Below, piece by piece: positions 55,013 to 64,000 of a stretch of DNA of 64,000 bases. Positions within the stretch are counted from its first letter, which is position 1, and each line of letters opens with the position of its first letter. A model generated the notes under the pieces. The model was not told the origin of the DNA. It saw nothing but the letters and a program-made list of their open reading frames with translations, and ran no database searches. This DNA comes from Gnetum montanum. Its lineage: Eukaryota > Streptophyta > Gnetopsida > Gnetales > Gnetaceae. Made by a program: the position numbers and the translations under genes. The stretch is taken from positions 132,523 through 196,522 of the forward strand of contig MNCI01018178.1 in assembly GCA_015680685.1 (NCBI GenBank), written 5' to 3'.

Positions 55013-57270
55013 TTTTCCACTTCAGAATCAAGGGAATTAAAAGTATAATTAGACCAATTATTAGAAGAAGGAAAGATTCAACCAGGTGTCTTAACTTGGG
55101 ATGCCTTAGTTTTATTTGTTAATAAGAAATTTGGTACATTAAGATTATGTATTGATTATAGGGAGTTAAACAAAGTAACGATTGAAAATACCTATTCCCT
55201 ACCTAGGATCAACAACTTATTTGAGCATGTTATTTTTCTAAGATGGATTTAAAATTAAGTTATCATCAAATAAGGATTAAAGAGAAAGATATTGAGAAAA
55301 CTACATTTAGAACTAGATATGAATTATATGAGTTTGTGGTAATGCCATTTGGATTGACCAATGCACCTACAACATTCATGGCATTGATAAATAGTATCTT
55401 TTGAGAGTACCTTGATTAATTTGTTATTGTATTTATAGATGATATACTTGTTTATTCTAAGTCAAGAGAGGATGATGTTAAACATTTTAAATTACAATGG
55501 AAATCCTCAAGGAACATCACTTAAAGGAAAAATTAAGCAAATACAAACTCTTAAGAGAAGAAGGATCATACTTAGGCCATATTGTATCTAAGAAAGGACT
55601 ACAAGTAAACCCATCAAAAGTTAGTGTAGTTTGCAATTGACCAAAAGTTAAAGATACTACAATAATTCATAGTTTCATAGGCTTAATAGACTTTTACCAA
55701 TGTTTCATTAAAGATTATTCTATCTTGGTAGCCCTCTTAACTATCTCTTGCAAGAAAACGATACCTTTAATTTAGATAAAAATGCAAGGAAGCTTTCCTA
55801 AGACTAAAGATGCTATAAACAACGACATCTATCCTAGGAATCCTAGATGAAGAAATACCATTTGAAGTATCTATAGATACCTATGGAGTATAAATTGATG
55901 CAATTCTTTCATAAGAACATAAAGTGGTATGTTTTGAGTCTTGTAAATTATAAGAAGTAGAGGTAAATTACTCAACCCATGATCTAGAATTTTTGGCAAT
56001 TGTTCATGCTTTAAAGTTTTGGAGATATTATATTTGTGGAAAAATATTTGTACTAAAAATAGATCATAAAAGCTGAGAATATTTATAGAGATAATCCATC
56101 TTGAACACCCAACAATGAAGGTGGGTAGAATTATTGGAAAAATATGATTTTGATGTTAAATATATTCAAGGAAAACAAAATATAGTGGCTAACACCCTTA
56201 GTAAAATGTGAAACTTGATAATTAGTGTTGTGACAACCCTTATGGAAGATGAGATCAAGGAACAAATAAAAGAAGATCCTTACTTTAAGAAAATTATAAC
56301 TAATATTTCTTCTGAGCCTTGTTACCACCTTTTTCTAGATGGTCTATTGATGAAGGTACAGAAGGCATGTATACCAGAAGGAAATTAAAGACTTAAGTTA
56401 TTGTTCAAAGATCACAAATGACCATACACTAGACATCTTGGATATGTTAGAACCTATGTGATGATATGTAAGTTTTATTTCTAGCCTAGAATGAAGAATG
56501 ATGTATCCATGTACATTAAAAATTACCAAACTTACCAGAGAGTGAAGTCCAAAAAAAATAAACCAAGTGGATTATTACAATCTTTGGAGATCCCAACATG
56601 AAAATGGAAAGACATTACCATGGATTTCATTGTGGGATTACTAGTAACTAAGAAAGGAAATGACTCAATCTTGGTGGTAGTTGATTGCATATCAAAGATG
56701 ACTCATTTCATAGCTTTGAAATATACAAACACAGTTGAAGAGATAGTCCAAAAATTTATAGGAAAAGTATTTTAGTTACATGGGTGTCCAAAATCAATCA
56801 CCTTTGATGGAGATCCTAAGTTTATCTTTGAATTCTGGTGAAATTTCTTCAAGGAACTTGGTACATAATTAAAATTTAGGAGTTCCCTTAAGTTAGGAAA
56901 ATATAGTAAGTTAGCCCTAAGATACTATGAACATTTTGAAGTTTTAGAAAGAATTGGTGAAGTAACCTATCGATTAAGTATTTTGGAAAATTTAAAGATT
57001 CATCTTGTTTTCCACATGATTTTACTTTGAAAGTGTCATTAGAATGATGTACCTTACATGCTAGATTGCAATACCTTATCCCTGAGATCCAATGTCAACT
57101 TTGAGGTCAAACTAATCATAATTAAGAATTACATAATGAAGAAGATTCATAATAAAACCATCAACAAAGTGCTCATCTAATGGTTAAACTATGATCAACA
57201 AACTTGGAAAAGCATGGAGTTTATTCTCAACACTTACCCTCAACTTTTTGATCATCATGATATTGAGTAA
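55013..57270 (+). pseudogene. pol: Element C pol after insertion: RT, RNase H, integrase, chromodomain remnant
   Basis: RT includes [12 protein letters not shown] near 55140, M-P-F-G-L-T-N-A-P near 55342 and V-F-I-D-D-I-L-V-Y-S near 55427. RNase H has Y-S-T-H-D-L-E-F-L-A near 55970 and G-K-Q-N-I-V-A-N-T-L-S near 56170. Integrase has R-H-L-G-Y near 56432, the core D-F-I-V-G-L near 56623 and T-F-D-G-D-P-K-F near 56800. It then jumps to K-L-A-L-R-Y-Y-E-H-F-E-V-L-E-R-I-G near 56912, so roughly the last third of the core, including the Glu region, is deleted. The end has I-I-I-K-N-Y-I-M-K and Q-T-W-K-S-M-E-F-I near 57200, a chromodomain-type tail. Multiple stops. The order RT-RH-IN-chromodomain marks a chromovirus. 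Confidence 0.9.
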
Positions 57271-57430
57271 GAAATTATATTTATTATTAAGTGATAATTA
57301 GAAATTAATTCATATGTTTTATATGTACAGAAGATAATGATGATATTAATAAAGCTTAAAATGAGAAGCATATCAAGGAAGTAATTACCAAATATCTGGA
57401 CATAGAGGAAGTGCTCAAGGACAAGGTAGA

Positions 57431-57447
57431 TTCTTAGGGAGGTAGAT
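57431..57447 (+). other. Polypurine tract of element C
   Basis: ttcttagggaggtagat directly before the LTR start tgtaatgtccc, the usual form in plant chromoviruses. Confidence 0.75.
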
Positions 57448-57947
57448 TGTAATGTCCCATCCCTTATTAAAGAAAGAATAATATTATTAAGCATGTAATC
57501 AGCCTTTGAAAGAAGGGGTGCCTCATTATCAGGAGTTGTATCTATTAATGGTACCCCTTGGGGAAGGACTTGTCCTATGGTATTTAAGGCTAGGCTTACA
57601 GGTCGTATCAACATGGAGTTGTGCAGTGAGCTTGGCAAGTGACAAGAGCTCAGTGAAGCAAGACAAGAAGGGACTGGTCACCCCTTTTTTCTAATAGCCT
57701 AATCGTGATGGCAGTGTTAGATTGCCTCCAAAGTCCTAAGTGTCATAGGAAGATAATCCAGGGCCATTAATAGTGTACCAAATTATTCCATGAATAAAAT
57801 TTACATTGTTTATTTTTCTTTCAATTTAGCATTTCCTTCATCATTATTTTCCAAGTTAAATGTGCAATCAATTTATTTTCATATGATATAATTATTTTAC
57901 GCAACAAATGATCATATTTCATTGACATCTAGAAATGAGATGTCACA
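57448..57947 (+). repeat. 3' LTR of element C (about 500 bp)
   Basis: Begins tgtaatgtcccatccctt after the polypurine tract and ends gagatgtcaca, giving TG...CA ends and a short inverted terminal match (tgt...aca). No second copy is found in the window, so the length rests on the end motifs alone. Confidence 0.7.
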
Positions 57948-60900
57948 ATTATGCACTAATAATAGCAGTACATAGAGGTCAATTGTTCATACATCAAGAA
58001 TAATGTCAAAAAGTCACAAATAAAAACAAAGTCTAAAAGATCAAATATTCCAAATCTAGAAAAATATAAATCATAATCATATCAAATATCCTTAAGCACA
58101 AGGCCGAACAACTCTAGTAGCAAACTATAAATCTAAAATAACAAGGGTTAGTATAAAACTACATGAGATCCTTTAGCACCTTCCCTAATGGAATTGATGA
58201 TAAGGATCTTGGATCTTGGGCTTGTGCATGGGGGTATTTTGACCTACAATCACAACTGCTATTATGCAAACTACACACAAAAAATTAATTATACATACAT
58301 ATATCTCAAACTAGAATCATTACAAAAATTATAATAAAATCTAATCACTGCCACTGAGTAATTAGGAAGACTAACATACACTATTCTTAATGTAAAATAT
58401 GTGATAAGTTAGATGTGTACTTGATTTAGATCCTAAGATAAATAAAACCACATCATGCTGGTGGGGCTTATTTATTAGTTAAACATTCCTTTAATTTTCT
58501 TGTTGGCAACTGTTTGGGATCGCCAACGTTTGGGGCCTTTGTGTCTCATGACCTTGGAAGTCACATGATGCAAAGGTGTTCTTCAAACAAGGTCTAGGTG
58601 TGTGTTGGTCTCTAGCAACACCAAGGTCTAGATACCTCCAAATAGACTTAGTGGTTATGAAATAAACTAAACATGAGTATGTGTTTGTTGTTGTGAATGT
58701 CAAAATGATTGGGTTGTGTATGAAATTGTAATTAGCTTCCATAAAAGAAATTTAGCTATCTTTGTGAAATACTGTGAGTTGTTTAAGGTTTCTATTTTGT
58801 CAAGTCACTTAGTTTCTATAGTCCCTCCAGAATGTTACTTGTAATAAATAAAATTCTATGAAAACATTTGAACACAATTTTGCCAATCTACTCCTCATTT
58901 TCCCATAGAGAGAAATTTCCACAAGGAAACTAGAAATACAACAAGATTTAATGGACTTAGAAAGAGAATGAAAAGAAAGTAGATTTATGTGAAATCACAA
59001 ATATTTAAGCAAGATAAATTAACACAAGGAAACACTTTATAATAAAGCTATTCTAATTCAATCTAACTATGAATTATCCAAACCCTATGAACGCAACAAG
59101 CAATTTTTTAAAGGATAATTTTATTACACTACCAAAAATTTTACGTAAATGATAAAGTATGAGATTCTATTTTGGCTAGTTAATAGTTGTCAAGAATTGC
59201 ATTTAACATAGCCTTTAAAAACTTTGACAATTTCAGGATTGAAATACCAAGATAATACACTTTAAAACAATGAAGCTATTTCAGTCATCTCAAAATACCA
59301 AAGATTTTCCTAGATCCCCTATGCTCAAAATAAGTAATGTTGTTAAGAAATTACAATTAAATTGCTCCAGAGGCTTTTCAATAATATAAGCTCTTTTATG
59401 AAAAATCTTAATAGAAGTCTAATATTATGCAAAAGTAGAGCTATAAAAGCAACCTAGAAAAAATCCTAAAATTAAATGCCAAGCACGATACTACCTAAAC
59501 CATTAACTAATTAGCTTAAACAAAATGAGAAGAAATGAACTCACAGGATTAAAAAAAAGAAGCTAAATTAATTTCTTTAGCAAGCCATGCTTTTACAATC
59601 TTCAATATTTCTTCTAAGTATGCTACTTCCAATTTCCCCCCTTTAAATTATACCTTTGAAGGCCCTTTTATAGTGACCTTAGGGTAGTTAGAATAATCAT
59701 GAGAAGTTAAGAATATTACAAATATCTAGGAATATTAATTTATAACCATCTTAGAAGTTTAACTTTCATAAGAAGTTATTAGATATTTGAGCTATGGTTT
59801 TCAAGTGTTTTCTTAGTAACCAATACCATGGAGATTACCATAGGAAGTTACAAAAATTAGAGAAATACATGCCAAAGTTGGCAAGTATCCTGTGAGTCAT
59901 TACAACCTTACAAATATCAAGGGGATATAACTATAACTTCCATAGGAAGTTATAATTTTTTGAAAAATTTTAATTTGTAGAAAATAAAGGTATGTTTTCC
60001 ACATGTCTATTAATTTCCTCCCTTGTAATTTTTGGAAGATATGTTAGATGTAGCATAGCTTATGGAGTGAAATTATATCCTATCATGAGGTTGTGCTAAA
60101 ATTTTCTCTTTCCATTTATCGAGGTTTTTCCTTTTTTTTCTAAAAAAAACTTTAAGTATTTTTCATATGGTAAGGATAGATCAAAGAATCAAAAATAAAA
60201 GAACCATTTAAACTATACTTCAACAAAGAAGATTCAAGATCATGGTATCGGGCTATAACCACTAACACTTTAACGATCCCCACAAACATGTGTATTGCTT
60301 TAGTTTTCTTCATCTCTGCATAGTGCCATGTATGCTACTCTAGAATTTGCTACGCTTGCCATTGGAATTGTAGACCACGACCTCTAAACTGAAGTTCTTT
60401 ACATAGTGCCATGTCCTTCAGCCTTCTTTCTCAACACCTACTCCTAGATCCTCCATCATTAGGGTCTCATGGTTGTGCTTTCATCTAACATGGTTGCCTG
60501 TGTTGGTACCATTCAAGATTTAGGGTTATTGTTGTTCTTGTTTCTACCTTTTCCACATGTCATTGGTCCATCTGCCTATTTCAAACATAAAATGAGGGTT
60601 TTGTAGATTGTTGTGTTGCATCTTGAATGCCATTTAGGGAGAAAGTGGTAGCTATGGTGGCTCATGCTCAAAGGGCTCTAATTCGACACTGACAATGTCC
60701 ATACCATACATAGTGAAACACATGAATGAGCTACTCTACTATGGTTTTAACATCCAAGGGTTTATATCCTTACCACTTCCAAGAGCAGATTTGTCATTAC
60801 CTTAATAGTAGTGACCCTCAAACCATAGTCACGATTTGGTTTCCATAATAAAAATTTATGTATAAATCTATAACAAAAATTCATTACGGTTGGATTTCTC

Positions 60901-61639
60901 CTTTTTTTTTGTTTTCAATTCTGCTATAGTTTCATAGCCATTTCATTGGTATTATGTCATCTTTTTCATAGTTCCAAGGATCAGCATAGAACACTAGTTT
61001 TACAGATCTTCTCTTTACTGAGTTATAGGAACTATGTATAGTTTTAATTGGGTACTATGACCGTGAATACTTTTATTTTTATATATATTAATCTTCTCTT
61101 AAATCACATTGGTTTGGCCTATCTTTCTTAGCTATTTTTATTATTTGAGTAACCCTGCTAACCATGAACGATCTTGAGTAGAAGAATCTTTAACATTGTC
61201 TCTATTGCTTGAAGGATCGAACATTTTCGAAATGCTGAAATATCATCAAAAACATGATAGGCTTATACTGAACCATCCTATCTAGGGAATAGAATACCTT
61301 GTGCATTCCACCAGTTTGATGATGTTTATAGATGTGAATTCTAGTGTGAAATCTCATAACGTTACACTAGAAAAATACCAATTTTACAACCTTTGGCTTG
61401 CAATTAAGCTTTTATAAATTCCATGATTGATACCCTTGGTTTTCTACCTTGAAATTATGGACACTTAAGCTAGAATTATGACACTTGAAAGCACTTTCTA
61501 TTCATTTTCCTTTCTACAACATTCATGATTCAATTATTCTTTATATTATTGAGCTTTTCTTACATAAGTAATCCAACTCTTTGTATGCTAGTAGATTATC
61601 TTCCAATCACCAATAAAAATTAATTTGCCCAATGCTATC
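57948..61639. other. No gene seen
   Basis: AT-rich sequence between element C and element F. Open frames are short and lack motifs. Runs of t and a are frequent, for example near 60120 and 60905. No LTR ends, primer sites or RNA genes were recognised. It may be very old repeat or true intergenic DNA. Confidence 0.6.
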
Positions 61640-62514
61640 TGATGAGCGACAAGGTAGCCCTACACTCAACCATACGAATATGAGTGTGTATGCATGATCT
61701 AGTCAAACTCCATGGATGGACTAGTTGCGGTACCTAGATAGTTATATGTTGATCGCAGTTCACTGTCTTCCCACTTGGACTAATATTTGCTTTGTTGCAT
61801 ATGATTTAGTCCAGAGTGAGGTGTATGATGTGATTCCTAATACTATGCTACTCATAAGGACAATAAGAGATAACTCTATTAAGCTAATTAAGCTAATGGG
61901 CAATAGGAAATAAGATCTAAGCTAGCCTAAGTATGATGAGCATTCATCCCTAATCATCTGTATGCATCTTGGACTTCATGTACTACTTCTGGGATTACCA
62001 AGCACACATCACTCGAAGAACTACTTGGTATGCTACTGGGTTACCCCATAGTTACACTGAAATGTTTGTGATTAAGGCATATCCATTTCACATTAACAAT
62101 AAAAATAGTAAATGACAATAAAAGAAATATTAACTAAGAAAACAACAATAAATAATCAGCAATTAAAAAAATTAAAAGATAAGTGAATGTTGCAATGATG
62201 GAGTAATCTTGATCTTTATTGTCGATCATGTGTGTGTCCAAGTATGTCACACTTAAACAAAGGCTCCATACAATTACAAGCATCACACTGTAGGCATGCA
62301 CTTGGAAAGAACACTAAAACTAACTATAAGAACTAAAGACTAAAAATTGACTAAAAAGATTGACTAAAGACTTCCTCGTTGTGGGCTTGAGTGCTATATT
62401 TATAGGCTAACATAGGAATCAAGATATTGTGTATATGATATCATATCTAGGTGTGAAATCGCATACCCAATATTGCATACTCGATATCAAGGCCTAGCAA
62501 ACTGTGATTCATCA
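61640..62514 (-). repeat. 3' LTR of element F
   Basis: The plus strand starts tgatgagcgacaaggtagcc and ends gtgattcatca (875 bp); it aligns with the D LTRs. Minus TATA at 62404-62396. The U3 carries gatatc/gatattg words (62420-62495) like the solo LTR, not the gacgtgg words of D. Confidence 0.92.
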
Positions 62515-62535
62515 TACCCCCACGATTGAATCAAA
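62515..62535 (-). other. Polypurine tract of element F
   Basis: On minus, gattcaatcgtgggggta abuts the LTR, matching D's gtcatgggggta. Confidence 0.7.
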
Positions 62536-62699
62536 ACTCGTACTCAAGTCAAACAAAATGAGGAACAATTTCATTCAATTACAAATAGTGGATAGGTATG
62601 GGATTATTAAATGACCATGGAATATTTCATGCCATAGTGTGGAACTGGACAAAACAAAATATGGACACCAGCACAATAATACAAAACTTGCAAAACTCA

Positions 62700-64000
62700 T
62701 GTTGTTCCTCCATGTGTGCCTTTCCTTTGTCCTATGCTCTAGGTTTCCGAAATGGAGACCTTTGAAGAGGCACCTGAAGTTTTTCCTCTTCTATCTAAGG
62801 ATCATGAGCCATCCATGCTGATGTTCTAATGTTTGATGGAGCTCACACTTCCCACAAACACTGTAGTTGCAGGAACATTTCATTGGCCTTGACATACCAT
62901 GCCGCAAACAACTGTCGTTCCTCCTCATAGGATTTGGCTTTGTCTTTGAGTTCCTGGTAATATGTAAGCCATCAAGCCAAATCTACTACTACATATTTTT
63001 GGTAGCTAGCCTTTACCACCTCTAATTTAGAGTTTTCTACTTCTAATTTTTGTAATGTCTTCTTATGTTCCACAAACTTTGTCTCATATTTAGCATAGGT
63101 GGTAGTTACCTACCTCTCGAGCTCAATTCTTGGGTGCCATGTTGTTAACATGGCTATGTTGGCATACTACAGATTTGCCTAATCCATGTACTTTATTAAG
63201 TCCTGAATTTGTAGGTCCTGAATTTTCAATTCTGCAAGGTGGCTGAAGGCATAAGTATCCAGTATGGCTCACCAGTTAGTGTGTTGAGCACTGAAAGAAT
63301 TAATGTGGGCCTTAGCCATATGGATCTCCTTTTTGATGATTTCCTTGTACATTCCCACCTAGTCACAGAAGTGTTTTTTTAACCTCTTGTGCTTTTTGGT
63401 CCCATTTTGCCATGCACTTATTTCTATGGCCATCTTTTGTCAAATGGCATGGACCTCCTCCATGGAGAGGGTTCTATTCTCCTTGGCCAAGTGATTCATG
63501 TCTTGGTTGACTTGAACTAGTTGTTCTCACATTTGTTAGAAACTTTCTTTGAGAACGTTCTTCTATTTCTCAACTATTATCAACCGAAGATTTTTTGCAG
63601 CAAGTAATTTATTTTCTTGTTGTAAGGCCTTGAGAACTTTAGCATGTGCATATGTTTGACCTTGTGCCTTTAAAGCATTCTAATCAGCCTATTCCTTTTC
63701 CCTTACCACCTTTTTATTTTCTTCCAATAATTTATTCAATTGCTTGGTTTTGAAAATTTTTAATTTGTTAGCTATGATAAATTGGAAAGGATTCTGTCAT
63801 TCAGATTGTAGGGTGACAAGCTTTTCTTGCAATCTTTGCAACTCTCCTTCTACATGCTCAACCCTAACTTTATCCATGACCAATTTTCCTTTGGTGGAAA
63901 TGAGATTTGATTGTGTTGTAGTGGCATATTAGGGAATGCCAAACAAGGATGTCATAACTTGTTCTATTTGCAGTATGATATCCAAAGCATCCTCATATTC
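62700..64000 (-). pseudogene. Second ORF of element F, coiled-coil protein (partial)
   Basis: The minus frame from the window edge is rich in Lys, Glu, Gln and Leu with heptad-like spacing: V-E-H-V-E-G-E-L-Q-R-L-Q-E-K-L near 63840, then N-K-L-L-E-E-N-K-K-V near 63730, A-L-Q-Q-E-N-K-L-L-A-A-K near 63620, and K-E-I-H-M-A-K-A-H-I-N near 63320. The W-x-A-I-L-D-T-Y-A-F block follows near 63270, then K-Y-E-T-K-F and L-Q-K-L-E-V-E near 63060. It ends near 62700. D has the same ends but lacks most of the coiled coil. Several stops. Role unknown; a structural or dimerising protein is plausible from the coiled coil. Confidence 0.55.

Larger units (their letters stand above)
35650..57947 (+). mobile_element. 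Element C: chromodomain Ty3/gypsy retrotransposon, split by element B
   Basis: Gag and protease on plus (35713-37531), then element B, then RT, RNase H, integrase and a chromodomain-like end (55013-57270), a polypurine tract and a 3' LTR (57448-57947). With B and one ttttc copy removed, the reading frame runs through the junction with the expected RT-leading sequence. The left edge is uncertain: a decayed primer site (tatcaatgttcggagcctag near 35651) may follow a vanished 5' LTR. C is older than B by nesting and by its heavier decay. Confidence 0.85.
61640..64000 (-). mobile_element. Element F: D-related LTR retrotransposon, 5' part outside window
   Basis: The LTR at 61640-62514 has a polypurine tract on its right, so it is the 3' LTR of a minus-strand element. 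The interior to the window end carries the second ORF seen in D. Gag, primer site and 5' LTR would lie beyond 64000. Confidence 0.85.

Overview
The window reads as plant nuclear DNA made entirely of nested, decayed LTR retrotransposons. I find no host gene, rRNA, tRNA, CRISPR array or bacterial signal. The plant assignment rests on the families present: two giant Ty3/gypsy elements of the Tat (Ogre-like) lineage with dual RNase H domains, a chromodomain Ty3/gypsy element, a Ty1/copia element with an initiator-Met primer site, and gag-only LTR elements with a tRNA-Asp primer site. The density of nesting suggests a large genome; the species cannot be told from this.

Layout. (1) 1-12416: Tat-like element A, plus strand, 5' part off the window; an intron-bearing antisense gene (95-3560), then RT/RNase H/integrase (5526-9018), then a 3' LTR (10504-12416). 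(2) 12417-26507: gag-only element E (plus), split by a full-length relative D (14514-22044, minus) and by a related solo LTR (23248-24158). (3) 28551-34799: Ty1/copia element, with an inverted contig between two N bases in its 3' LTR. (4) 35650-57947: old chromodomain Ty3/gypsy element C, split in frame between protease and RT by (5) element B, 37532-55012, minus strand, 17,481 bp, with two 1591-bp LTRs and a perfect ttttc target duplication. (6) 57948-61639: no gene seen. (7) 61640-64000: 3' part of element F, a relative of D.

The main finding concerns A and B. In both, an antisense gene with at least six small GT-AG introns in matching positions lies between protease and RT (flanked on both sides in B; in A gag-protease is off the window). 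This is where Ogre elements are known to carry a spliced intron. B's order in element sense is 5' LTR, tRNA-Asn-like primer site, gag-protease, [antisense seven-exon gene], RT-RH-aRH-IN, minisatellite, polypurine tract, 3' LTR. The two antisense proteins are clearly homologous but strongly diverged, while exon order and intron positions are kept. This suggests an old, maintained component rather than chance capture. D and F carry a sense-strand second ORF with a similar layout (short I-x-x-x-L-x-x-P motif, coiled coil, W-W-T-x3-D-x-Y motif). In D it lies downstream of an LTR-like TATA/GATATC promoter module.

All coding regions carry stops or frameshifts. B is the least damaged: gag-protease stays in one frame for 3.8 kb with only in-frame stops. 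Boundaries were found by eye from TG...CA ends, primer sites, polypurine tracts and pairwise comparison of copies in the window; no database search was run.
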